DNA from: Candidatus Zhuqueibacterota bacterium
GTDB taxonomy: Bacteria > Zhuqueibacterota > Zhuqueibacteria > Oceanimicrobiales > Oceanimicrobiaceae
Length of the DNA: 64,000 bases
Assembly (NCBI GenBank): GCA_029262005.1
Contig: JAJDAG010000003.1
Location: forward strand, 1 to 64,000
Direction of reading: 5' to 3'
A model generated the notes under the pieces. The model saw nothing but the letters and a program-made list of their open reading frames with translations, was not told the origin of the DNA and ran no database searches. Position 1 is the stretch's first letter; every line of letters begins with the position of its first letter. The position numbers and the translations under genes are program-made. Positions 37,280 through 45,240 of the stretch are shown piece after piece.

Positions 37280-37978
37280 CTACTTGCTGATTTTTGTGAT
37301 TACGAGATACAGGTTAAGCAGGGAAAGTCCGAACCTGAGTATTTCAAATGCGTCCTTCATTCTGAACTGTTTTCTTACTGGAAGTATCAGTTGATCCCCC
37401 GTTCGGATGCCAAGCTCCTGCAACGTGAAAGCCTTTTCAAAGCCGCCAAGCAAGTCTTTTCTGATGGTACGACCACTTCGCTCTATAAACATTTTGCGTA
37501 AATTACTATCATCGTCAGGCCCACCCGCTTTATCCACAAGGGCCCACAATGAAGCATCCGGCGGAATCAGATAGGTGCCCGGACGCCTGAAAGCACCAAG
37601 CAAAGCAACTCTGATTAAGGGTTCAACAATAATGATAGGGTCTTGTATGTAGGCATTAAATTTTTCTGTAAGTTCAGCGGCAAGCGTTTTTGTATTATGA
37701 GAAACAACTTTGATCTCTCCGATAAGCGGGAGAAAAACAAAACCACCGCTATCAATTAGATAGTCACCATCAATGTCAAGGCCTGAATCCTTTTTATCCC
37801 CAACCTGCCAGGGCTGCCAAATAGTAAGTCTAATCGCGTCACCTCGATTAAAGCGCTTACTAAATGATTGTGGCGAAGACATTAGATGCCGGGAGGAAGG
37901 CAGAAGCAGCAAACACAGCAGAGTAAGCACGGAAACAACTGTGCGAATCAACCGTCCCTGATTGAGAGTACTTTTCAT
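37280..37978 (-). CDS. Polysaccharide export protein (Wza/Poly_export and SLBB domains)
   Basis: A 232-residue protein. An N-terminal hydrophobic segment (10-28) could be a signal peptide or anchor. Residues about 43-125 form a Poly_export domain (FNRGDAIRLTIW, FVFLPLIGEIKV) and about 125-200 an SLBB-like domain (VALLGAFRRPGTYLI). A hydrophobic helix ends the protein at about 210-230. It is much shorter than Wza and no lipobox cysteine follows the signal, so it may not form a full octameric outer-membrane pore by itself. It immediately precedes the Wzc-like gene (41-base gap to its ATG) and probably links that kinase to the export path. Confidence 0.87.
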   Translation of the reverse strand: MKSTLNQGRLIRTVVSVLTLLCLLLLPSSRHLMSSPQSFSKRFNRGDAIRLTIWQPWQVGDKKDSGLDIDGDYLIDSGGFVFLPLIGEIKVVSHNTKTLAAELTEKFNAYIQDPIIIVEPLIRVALLGAFRRPGTYLIPPDASLWALVDKAGGPDDDSNLRKMFIERSGRTIRKDLLGGFEKAFTLQELGIRTGDQLILPVRKQFRMKDAFEILRFGLSLLNLYLVITKISK

Positions 37979-38024
37979 GATTGTTCTCTTTTTCGTTAGT
38001 GTGAAAATCCTAGACGTCTCACGC

Positions 38025-38738
38025 TCACCTCGAACGATAAAAACGATATCGTTTTTCCTTGTTATCCAAATTCAACTTTCTTAACAAGCCGTAGAGCTTG
38101 AATATGTTCACTCTGGTATTGCCGAAATTCGCCTGCCGCAAGGTTTTTTGGATTTTGAAAACACCTCGCCTTGGATCCTCAGTGACTGCAATCTTCACTT
38201 TTTCTGCAAGAGGTAAAAGGCGCGGCTCAATCTTTCTCCTTTTTCCGCTGGTGTATCCGGAACGAGGCAACTGGGAAGGTCGCTCAACAGGTATTTGGGC
38301 AACCGCAGTTGCAGCCTTAGTAGGTTGAGCAGCCACAGGGTTGTAAGTGCGTTTGGTGCTTCTGGTTATGTCCAGGCCAATTGAAATATCAAAATCATTA
38401 ATCGCTTCTTCGATAGACTCATAGTAACTGAGGATGCGATTAAATTCCAACATTTCAAACACATCATAAACCTCAGGTGTCATCTGCACGATCTTTAAAT
38501 CACCACCACGTTCTCGAATTCCCTTTATTTCCCCAACAAATACGCCCCAGCCGGCACTACTTACATAATTAACATGAGCCATGTCAACAATGATATGCAA
38601 CAGGCCTGCACTCAGGTTCTCCGTAATTTTGTTAAGCAAAATCGAGCAGGTCATCGTATCAACATAACCCTTCACCATCAACATGGCGATGTCGCGCCTG
38701 GCCCCGACCTTACCTTGAGTTATTTCAATACCTTCCAT
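38025..38738 (-). CDS. STAS-domain protein with C-terminal helix-turn-helix-like extension
   Basis: A 237-residue protein. Residues 1-120 are a STAS (anti-anti-sigma, SpoIIAA-like) domain: MVKGYVDTMT at its start, and YVSSAGWGVFVGE at 58-70 where SpoIIAA-type proteins have the phosphorylated serine in a DSSG context. The middle (125-170) is Pro/Ala/Thr-rich linker. Residues about 172-237 are strongly basic: EDPRRGVFKIQKTLR, then NIFKLYGLLRKLNL and a KRYRFYRSR tail. This resembles the winged/helix-turn-helix domain of IS3-type transposases (the pattern DPRRG...L...R.Y.LLR..GL). It is the first gene of the exopolysaccharide transcript, 46 bases before the export gene. Function by inference: a phospho-switchable regulator. 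Confidence 0.85.
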   Translation of the reverse strand: MEGIEITQGKVGARRDIAMLMVKGYVDTMTCSILLNKITENLSAGLLHIIVDMAHVNYVSSAGWGVFVGEIKGIRERGGDLKIVQMTPEVYDVFEMLEFNRILSYYESIEEAINDFDISIGLDITRSTKRTYNPVAAQPTKAATAVAQIPVERPSQLPRSGYTSGKRRKIEPRLLPLAEKVKIAVTEDPRRGVFKIQKTLRQANFGNTRVNIFKLYGLLRKLNLDNKEKRYRFYRSR

Positions 38739-38769
38739 TTTCTGACATGCTACCCTTAATACTTCTGAA

Positions 38770-38819
38770 ATGTAAGCTCCGGTGATTTACAAATTCTGTG
38801 CCACATATGTAAGCTTCGG
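38770..38819 (-). repeat. Direct repeat ATGTAAGCTYCGG flanking the STAS promoter
   Basis: Two copies of a 13-base motif lie at 38770-38782 and 38807-38819 on the plus strand, with 12 of 13 bases identical and starts 37 bases apart. Between them lies the sigma-54-like element. The outer bases also form a 6-base inverted pair (GCTCCG/CGGAGC). It could be an operator for a regulator of the polysaccharide transcript. Confidence 0.5.
38788..38803 (-). promoter_or_regulatory. Sigma-54-like promoter upstream of the STAS gene
   Basis: The minus strand reads TGGCACAGAATTTGTA. The -24 element TGGCAC is a perfect match and the spacing to the -12 element is right, but that element is TTGT instead of TTGC. 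Predicted transcription would begin about 38-40 bases before the STAS ATG at 38738. No sigma-54 activator gene lies in the window. Confidence 0.45.
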
Positions 38820-38962
38820 AGCAAAAACGAAATGCATGAGTAATTCCACTATTTTCACCCAGACAGGCACAAGAGTCCGCATTACCAACCCTTGAAGAGC
38901 CAAACCAATCATGTGTTAGGTCGAAACAATGTGTATATTTGATACAGCAAAGTGATACAGCC

Positions 38963-39009
38963 TTAAAAAAGAACGCATGGCTTTTGCCGATACCGACAAA
39001 ATCCACGCG
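38963..39009 (-). terminator. Rho-independent terminator after the glycogen-synthase-like gene
   Basis: On the minus strand the arms 39009-38974 form an almost continuous hairpin: about 15 pairs including two G-U wobbles and one mismatch, a six-base loop (GGTATC), then the tract TTCTTTTTT at 38973-38965. It begins 37 bases after the stop at 39046. It separates the galT/glycogen-synthase-like genes from the polysaccharide transcript that starts at the STAS gene. Confidence 0.85.
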
Positions 39010-39045
39010 TAGTAAAGAATCAACCAAGATCAAAGCAGCTTAAAA

Positions 39046-40509
39046 CTATTTTCTCGAACCCTTGTTATTCATTAATTGACTATAAAGCGCGTGATATGCC
39101 TCTCCCGGCTCGCTCCATGAGAGTTCTCTGCTCATGGCATTTTTTGTTAGAGTAAGCCAGGCGTCTTTATTCTCATAAACCGAAACAGCCTCTGCAAGAG
39201 TTGCAACCATTTCTTTTGAGTCAACGTTTGGACACAAAAAGCCCGTGCCGGTGCCTGACTCAACATTAAACTGTTGAGTGCAGTGTCCCGCTGCCTCTGA
39301 GAATGCTATTGGAATGGCCCCATAAAGTTGGCCATACATTTGACTCAACCCTGACGGCTCAGTTGTTAAAGGCATCAAAAGCAAATCACTGCCAGCCGTA
39401 ATTAAATGTGTCAGTTTGTGATCCACTTTCCAATCTGTTCCAATCTTGGCCGGGTACTTGTCCCGGAAGGCCTCGATTTTGTCCTTATTAATGAGATCAG
39501 ACGTTCCTGCAATGATTAACCGAACATTCAATTCTACAATATCTTCAATGGCAGACAAAAGAAAATCGACCGCGGGACCATCTTTTTCACCCAATATCAC
39601 ACCGACAATGGGCAGATCATTGCTCTCGGTAAGTTCAAAGTGAGCTAACAATTCACGTTTATTTTCCTGTTTCCCTGACAAATCGTCCAAAGTGTAATTG
39701 GCGGCAATGAGCTTATCAGTTCCCGAATTCCAGACCTGAGTATCCACCCCGGATTGAATGACACCCAGGCTCTCAAGGGCAGAGCCGATACCGGGAGCAG
39801 GAAATTTCATTGAGCAGGCGGATGAGACGTTCGCCAAATCTGCATACGCAAGTCCAGCGCGAAGAAAGTTAAATTTATTGTCACTGACAATGTCATTATC
39901 TGCTCCGAGCACGGACTCCTGGATGCCAGTAAGTTTAATCACCGAAGAATCAAACAGGCCACATCGCATAGGGTTGTGAAAGGAAAGCAAAGTTTTTGTG
40001 CCTTTGAAGAATGGATCTTCTGCGTAGACAGTTTTGAGCAAGGTTGGGATTAGTGCCGTTTGCCAATCATTGCAATGAATAACATCAGGCTGCCAGTACA
40101 ATAATTTCAGAGTCTCCAGACAACCTATTGAAAAGAAAATGAACCGCTTGGCATTTTCGGCATATTGTGCCCCTGCTGTCGAATCGCAGTGCATGTCTTC
40201 ACCATTAAACAATTCTCGATTGCTCAGAAAGTAAATTTGCACCTTTGAATTGGGAATAAATGCAGACTTACCGCTTGCCTCAATCACCTCATCCCCGATA
40301 TCAATCTTAAGTCCTTGCAATCGGATGACATCCCGCAGCACATATTTGCGTTCATTAACTGAGCGATAATTTGGCATCATCACTCTAATATCATGCCCTT
40401 GCGATTTCAGATATTTAGGAAGTGCACTTGAGGCATCGGATAAATTTGTACTTGGGCTAAAGGGGAAGACCTCGGGTGTAATATAGAATATTTTCATATT
40501 GGCTTTCAT
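39046..40509 (-). CDS. Glycogen/starch-synthase-like protein with altered donor-binding motifs
   Basis: A 487-residue GT5-family protein, about the length of GlgA (477). The N-terminal catalytic domain (glycogen-synthase type) shows ITPEVFPF, HCNDWQTALIPTLL, a conserved catalytic-region His in LSFHNPM, and SGVDTQVWN. The C-terminal domain carries the conserved glutamate in TEPSGLSQMYGQLYG. The hallmark K-T-G-G-L loop that binds ADP-glucose is P19-S-T-N-L23, so the lysine is lost, and the C-terminal TGGL is EAAG. It may use another donor, or be a non-catalytic relative. It follows galT by 30 bases and ends in a strong terminator, so these two form a short transcript. Confidence 0.82.
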   Translation of the reverse strand: MKANMKIFYITPEVFPFSPSTNLSDASSALPKYLKSQGHDIRVMMPNYRSVNERKYVLRDVIRLQGLKIDIGDEVIEASGKSAFIPNSKVQIYFLSNRELFNGEDMHCDSTAGAQYAENAKRFIFFSIGCLETLKLLYWQPDVIHCNDWQTALIPTLLKTVYAEDPFFKGTKTLLSFHNPMRCGLFDSSVIKLTGIQESVLGADNDIVSDNKFNFLRAGLAYADLANVSSACSMKFPAPGIGSALESLGVIQSGVDTQVWNSGTDKLIAANYTLDDLSGKQENKRELLAHFELTESNDLPIVGVILGEKDGPAVDFLLSAIEDIVELNVRLIIAGTSDLINKDKIEAFRDKYPAKIGTDWKVDHKLTHLITAGSDLLLMPLTTEPSGLSQMYGQLYGAIPIAFSEAAGHCTQQFNVESGTGTGFLCPNVDSKEMVATLAEAVSVYENKDAWLTLTKNAMSRELSWSEPGEAYHALYSQLMNNKGSRK

Positions 40510-40539
40510 TGAATTCGTAATAGAGTGAGTTTTTTAAAT

Positions 40540-41544
40540 TTACGCCATAGTGGCGGCCCTAAGTTCCTCGGCGGCAAGTTCAGGAGGGGTAGAATTGATA
40601 TAAAATCCAGACCCCCACTCAAACCCAGCGATTTTTGTCAACTTGGGAATTATTTCTAAATGCCAATGGTACTCTACCTTCTCTCCACCTTGAATCGGCG
40701 AAGAATGTAGCATAAAATTGTAGGGAGGACAACCTAACACCTGATTAATGCGCCCCAAAGTTTCTTTTAGCACCTCGGCCAACTCGAAATACAGGTTATC
40801 CGCCATCTCTTCGTAATGCGAAAAATGGTGTTTAGGCAGAATCCATGTTTCAAAAGGGAACCTCGGTGCGAACGGCTCAATAGCAATATACGACTCGCTG
40901 AGCAGGACGATGCGCTGGCCCGCATCCTGTTCTTGTTGAATCAAATCGCAGAAGATACAACGCCCTTTCAGATCAAAGAAACACTTACTTCCCTCAAGCT
41001 CTTCAATAACGCGCTTTGGAATAATAGGCGTTGCAATTAACTGAGAATGAGAATGTTCTAATGATGCGCCAGCCGCAGAGCCATGATTCTTAAAAATCAG
41101 CACATAGCGAAACCTGGGATCTCTTTTTAAATCAAGCGTTCTATCACGAAAAGTGAGCAGCACGTTGCAAATTTGCTCGACTGTGAGATCCGCCAAGTCT
41201 TTGGAATGGCTTGGGGTTTCAATTATCACTTCATGTGCCCCGATTCCTTGCATCATGTCATAATTCCCAAAGCCCTTTGGTTCAAGCTCACCTTCGATCT
41301 GAAGAGCAGGAAACTTGTTCGGGACAACCCTTACATCCCAACCCGGCCCATTCGGAAGCAGACCTACCGGTCTATGGGCCATTATTTCCGGTGGTGTTTT
41401 TTTTTCATTTCCATGACAAAAGGGACAGACCCCACCTCCTCCTTTAAGAATGGACTCCTGCCGCCAATCCATCGGCCTTTCACCACGCTCAGTGGAGATA
41501 ATAACCCACCTACCGACAATTGGATCTTTCCTTAATTCGGACAT
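40540..41544 (-). CDS. galT: Galactose-1-phosphate uridylyltransferase
   Basis: A 334-residue GalT (E. coli: 348). The N-terminus LRKDPIVGRWVIIS is typical, C40-x2-C43 in CPFCHG binds zinc, and the active-site H164-S-H166-S-Q168 motif carries the nucleophilic histidine that forms the uridylyl-enzyme intermediate. It interconverts UDP-glucose plus galactose-1-phosphate with glucose-1-phosphate plus UDP-galactose. Galactose kinase and epimerase genes are not in the window. The ATG is taken although no strong ribosome site is seen. A terminator in the gap upstream suggests it starts its own transcript. Confidence 0.95.
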   Translation of the reverse strand: MSELRKDPIVGRWVIISTERGERPMDWRQESILKGGGGVCPFCHGNEKKTPPEIMAHRPVGLLPNGPGWDVRVVPNKFPALQIEGELEPKGFGNYDMMQGIGAHEVIIETPSHSKDLADLTVEQICNVLLTFRDRTLDLKRDPRFRYVLIFKNHGSAAGASLEHSHSQLIATPIIPKRVIEELEGSKCFFDLKGRCIFCDLIQQEQDAGQRIVLLSESYIAIEPFAPRFPFETWILPKHHFSHYEEMADNLYFELAEVLKETLGRINQVLGCPPYNFMLHSSPIQGGEKVEYHWHLEIIPKLTKIAGFEWGSGFYINSTPPELAAEELRAATMA

Positions 41545-41640
41545 GCAGAAAGGACGCTTTGGGCTTGATTTATTCGCATGTAAAATTTAGAACATTCTAT
41601 CAATAAAGTCAAGCAAAAGCACAGCGACCTGCTGTCGGAG

Positions 41641-41675
41641 AAAACAAAAATGGGCGGGATCAATCCCACCCATTT
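41641..41675 (-). terminator. Rho-independent terminator after the TPR lipoprotein gene
   Basis: On the minus strand AAATGGGTGGG (41675-41665) pairs with CCCGCCCATTT (41658-41648), an 11-pair stem with one G-U wobble, around a six-base loop ATTGAT, followed by TTGTTTT. It lies 25 bases after the stop at 41701 and before galT at 41544. Confidence 0.88.
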
Positions 41676-41700
41676 ATCAAAGCACAAATTCTAAAAATTA

Positions 41701-42534
41701 TTAGAGTCGGTCTATGTGTCTTTGCGCTGCTGCACGATATTCGCTATCAGGATAATCAGAAAGCAATCTGGAAAATTCAGCTCGTGCATGAACTTTGTCA
41801 CCGAGTTTCAAGTAACAGAGTCCGAGCTTAAGCTGAGCGTCATCGCTCTTATTGGAGTTTGCATGCGAAAAAACACGCTCAAACTCGGAGATTGCCTGAT
41901 TGTAGTTAACCAAACCATAATAGCATTCACCAATCCAGTACTGACAATTATCCGACAGTGAATTTACAGGCGCATTCTGAACGAGTTCAAGAAAAATACT
42001 CAATGCTGTTTGATAATTTCGGGCTTTAAACTGACCGAGGGCATCCTGATATCTCAGCTTGAACTCCCTGGACGGTTCACCGGCCTTACCAGCAGGATAA
42101 GATTTTACTTTAGGAGACTTCGTTGTCTGCGTCTCCAAATCACTGATTTTTATTTCCTTTTGAGTCAACTGCGCGCGCAACTCTGAAATCTCTTGATCTT
42201 TTTGGGTTAAATCCTCGCGCAGGTCTTCCACCTCATCGGCGACGTTTTCAACCTCAGATTGTTGAGATACAGCCGCGATCTGCGGTTGAGCAGTGGCTTC
42301 ATCAGCCGGTGTAATGCCAAGCAAACGCAAAACCTCAGCCTCATCTGAAGTCTGGTTTGAGGATGCGACCTCATCCTCACCTAACAAATCCTCAATATCA
42401 ATAGATTCATCCCCCTTGCTTGTCTCTTTCCGAGATGCACCGCATCCCAATACGAACAGCAAGAAAGCCATTACACTCAACAGACAAATCAATTGCCTGG
42501 CGCTGAATTGAGACACTTGGCTTTTCATAGTCAT
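41701..42534 (-). CDS. TPR lipoprotein, YbgF/CpoB-like
   Basis: A 277-residue lipoprotein. The N-terminal signal ends in FVLGC, with Cys31 as the lipidated residue and Gly at +2, which predicts outer-membrane sorting. Residues about 35-90 are acidic and likely disordered, 95-140 form a coiled coil (EDLREDLTQKDQEISELRAQ), and 145-277 hold three TPR repeats of the YbgF/tol-pal type (YQDALGQFKARNYQTALSIF, FLELVQNAP, YWIGECYYG). Such proteins help coordinate cell-envelope constriction. No tol genes are adjacent. A terminator follows at 41641. GGAGG lies 10 bases upstream of the ATG at 42534; a second ATG two codons on is possible. Confidence 0.85.
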   Translation of the reverse strand: MTMKSQVSQFSARQLICLLSVMAFLLFVLGCGASRKETSKGDESIDIEDLLGEDEVASSNQTSDEAEVLRLLGITPADEATAQPQIAAVSQQSEVENVADEVEDLREDLTQKDQEISELRAQLTQKEIKISDLETQTTKSPKVKSYPAGKAGEPSREFKLRYQDALGQFKARNYQTALSIFLELVQNAPVNSLSDNCQYWIGECYYGLVNYNQAISEFERVFSHANSNKSDDAQLKLGLCYLKLGDKVHARAEFSRLLSDYPDSEYRAAAQRHIDRL

Positions 42535-42565
42535 TTTTTGCTTACCTCCAAATAAGTAATTAAGC

Positions 42566-43720
42566 CTATTCTTGTTTTCTCAGAACGAGGTAAGAAGCCG
42601 TGCCAATAGTAGCAGCACCAACTGCGCCACCCACGATGCGCCACTGGGTACCACTCTTCAAGACTTCTACGTTAATAGGTTTGCTCGGTAAGCCGGAATA
42701 ACCGACTCCGCTCAATGTCTCATCAACCGCGACTACGCAATACTCAAGTCCATCAGTTGTTACGGCATACCCTGGAATATCACCCGCATACAGGTTTTCC
42801 TGGGCTTCTTCTAACTTTACCACATTCCATCTACGTGTTCCTACCGGGCGGTAGAGAATCGCTACGACTCGCAAATCAATATCGGAATAAACATGTGCCT
42901 TTACCGATATATCCTTTCCACTTTCCGCTTTTACAATCAGGTGGTGGATCACAACAGGCGCCCGCGCGCCATCGCCGCCATCCACAGGCCCATGCACGCC
43001 ACTCATCGCTATCGGGTTTGGATTTTTTTCCGGTATGCCGTCATGATCCAAATAGCCATCGGCGTCTTCAGAAACATCAGGCATTAAATCCAGTTCATCA
43101 GGAATGGAGTCATGATCACGATCAGCGCCGGACTTGTTGAAATAATAGGTGAACCCAGCATGCATATCAAGCACTTGATCGTTTTCATCGCCACTCCACG
43201 TTAGATCAAAAGCATCTGTAAGTGAAAAGCGAAAAGCGGCACCAAGATTGATGCCGAAACGCGGTGAGACACGAAATTCAAGGCCGCCGCCTGCTTTTAA
43301 AAATGAATCCAGCCCATCCCCTTTTTTAAGGCCTGGTGTGGGCCTGTTACCGGAAGCATTCCAAAACACCCCACCCCCGCCAGTGAATATATAAGGGTTG
43401 ACTTTACTAAAAGGCAGGAAGTTAAAGATAAGGTTCAACTCAAAAGGTACCAATGAAAGCTTGAAGTCGGATAAACTTGGATGAGAACTCGAAAGTTTTG
43501 AATAGCCCAGTTCTCCCTCCAGGGCCAAATACGGCACCGGTAGAACGCGTATGTGACCAGACAGAATCGGGCTCAATTTTGCCCCATTTATATCACCCTC
43601 TAATCGACTGATGCCCGTGTTGAAGCCCAGTCCATATTTCCATCCACCAGCCAAACAGGTCGATATCCCCAGACCGAGAGATAGCACCATAACAAGCAAA
43701 GCCTTGAGTTTCCCTTTCAT
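42566..43720 (-). CDS. Outer-membrane beta-barrel protein with thrombospondin-3-like calcium repeats
   Basis: A 384-residue protein. The signal peptide ends near STCLA. Residues about 22-195 form an OmpA-like eight-strand barrel with alternating hydrophobic strands and glycine-rich turns. Residues about 196-235 carry D-x-D-x-D type repeats (DRDHDSIPDELDLMPD, then DADGYLDHDGIPE), the calcium-binding thrombospondin type 3 pattern. A C-terminal domain of about 110 residues is probably Ig-like, followed by a glycine-rich hydrophobic helix (VGGAVGAATIGTASYLVL) and a short basic end. The ATG at 43720 has AGAGG 7 bases upstream. It lies 31 bases before the TPR lipoprotein gene, and the two are probably cotranscribed. 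Confidence 0.82.
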   Translation of the reverse strand: MKGKLKALLVMVLSLGLGISTCLAGGWKYGLGFNTGISRLEGDINGAKLSPILSGHIRVLPVPYLALEGELGYSKLSSSHPSLSDFKLSLVPFELNLIFNFLPFSKVNPYIFTGGGGVFWNASGNRPTPGLKKGDGLDSFLKAGGGLEFRVSPRFGINLGAAFRFSLTDAFDLTWSGDENDQVLDMHAGFTYYFNKSGADRDHDSIPDELDLMPDVSEDADGYLDHDGIPEKNPNPIAMSGVHGPVDGGDGARAPVVIHHLIVKAESGKDISVKAHVYSDIDLRVVAILYRPVGTRRWNVVKLEEAQENLYAGDIPGYAVTTDGLEYCVVAVDETLSGVGYSGLPSKPINVEVLKSGTQWRIVGGAVGAATIGTASYLVLRKQE

Positions 43721-43913
43721 CACATACCTCTTTTGAAGAATAGCAGAGACTTTTCAATGAAAAAGGTATTAATCCTGCTTCCAAAAGTCAAGTCAAATAT
43801 ACACTATACCCTTGATTTGATTAATGATATGAGCAAAAAAAATCAAAATATGAATACATGTTTAAATTGTGCAACATTATTGCCGGCGTTAAGCTTCACA
43901 AATGACTGAAAAG

Positions 43914-45143
43914 CTACAAATAGGCAAATCGCCGACGATGAGCACTAAGAAACAAACCGATTATTATCATGTTCGACAAAAGGGATGAGCCCCCGTAGCT
44001 CAAAAAGGGTAACGGCAAACCTGTTACCGGCATAATGCCAATAGTCATACCAATGTTTACGAAAATCTGAAAAAGAAAAATGATACTGCCACCAAAAACC
44101 AGAAAACTGGCGAAGCGACTTTTAACTGTAGACGCGATACTGAAACCTCTAAATATTAAATAAAAAAACAATAAAATAACAAGGAAGCCCCCAACAAAAC
44201 CGAATTCTTCACCAATAACACAAAATATAAAATCCGTATGCTGCTCAGGAAGAAATCGTAAATGTGTTTGTGTTCCATCCAGAAAACCTTTACCCCAAAA
44301 GCCGCCCGAGCCTATGGCAACTTTTGACTGAATAACCTGATAGCCCAGACCATGGGGGTCTTGCACCAGTCCCATAAATGTGAGAATTCTGTTTTGCTGG
44401 TACTCCTTAAGCATATCCCACATAATAGGAGTAACGATTCCTACCCCAATGTTGATAATGAAATTCGATAGAAAAAATATCACTCCTCGTCTACTCAAAA
44501 ACAACACAACGCTAATAAGAAGAATTGCCAAAAAGAATGAATAATAGTTAAATGCGCAAATTAAGCTAACCAATGGGGCCAGTAAAACAAAAAGCGTAAC
44601 AGTAGACAAGCCTGCCCAGTGCATCATTGGCAAGGCCATGGCAAGAAAAACCAAAGCAGAGCCCAGATCAGGCTGTTTCATAATTAACATAAAGGGAACG
44701 ATGGCGAGCATAAATGCAAGCGCAACCTCCTTTAAGTTGCCCAGATTACGGTTATCCCAGCTTAAATATCTGGCCAGGGCTATCAGTGTACAAACTTTTG
44801 CGATTTCAGCCGACTGAATCGACACGGGGCCAATCGAAATCCAGCGGCGAGTACCCGCCCCTGAACCGATGAATAACGACAGTAGCAATAACGCGAGTGA
44901 CAGGGCGTAAAATATGTAAGCACGCTTATAAAAAAAACGCAGTGGCGTTGTGGTTGTAGCAAGCATGAGAAAAAGCCCCAGCACAGCCCAAAGAAGTTGC
45001 TTGGTAAACTTCGTCTGCGTCACTTGTGACTCGCTGATGTAGGTCGCGCTAAAAATTGAGACAAGCCCAATGGCAATAAGCAGCAGCACGATAAGAAACA
45101 AGCCTGTATCCAATTGCCTGCCGGAACTATTTGTTGCTAACAT
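43914..45143 (-). CDS. rodA: Rod-shape-determining SEDS peptidoglycan polymerase
   Basis: A 409-residue SEDS-family protein with about ten membrane helices. Family motifs are present: SIFSATY, a GAGTRRWISIGP loop with the conserved R-W, AEIAK, SKVAIGSGGFWGKGF, and the late PEQHTDFIF and GLPLPFLSYGGSSLL motifs. It polymerises glycan strands with PBP2. A longer open frame extends into mrdA, but the N-terminal extension is cysteine-rich and not family sequence; AGGAATAAA precedes the ATG at 45143. It closes the mre operon. The last residues of the protein are basic (RRRFAYL). Confidence 0.95.
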   Translation of the reverse strand: MLATNSSGRQLDTGLFLIVLLLIAIGLVSIFSATYISESQVTQTKFTKQLLWAVLGLFLMLATTTTPLRFFYKRAYIFYALSLALLLLSLFIGSGAGTRRWISIGPVSIQSAEIAKVCTLIALARYLSWDNRNLGNLKEVALAFMLAIVPFMLIMKQPDLGSALVFLAMALPMMHWAGLSTVTLFVLLAPLVSLICAFNYYSFFLAILLISVVLFLSRRGVIFFLSNFIINIGVGIVTPIMWDMLKEYQQNRILTFMGLVQDPHGLGYQVIQSKVAIGSGGFWGKGFLDGTQTHLRFLPEQHTDFIFCVIGEEFGFVGGFLVILLFFYLIFRGFSIASTVKSRFASFLVFGGSIIFLFQIFVNIGMTIGIMPVTGLPLPFLSYGGSSLLSNMIIIGLFLSAHRRRFAYL

Positions 45144-45240
45144 TTTATTCCTGAATTGGTTACGTGAAACAAACCACTCTGCGCATAAGCAGAAAAACTG
45201 AACACTCACACAAAGCGGAACTGAACAACAAGGCACCAAC

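Noticed and set aside
38725-39033. 102-codon minus-strand frame upstream of the STAS gene
   Set aside because: It covers the terminator and promoter region, is Cys/Phe-rich with no family match, and its stop overlaps the STAS start.
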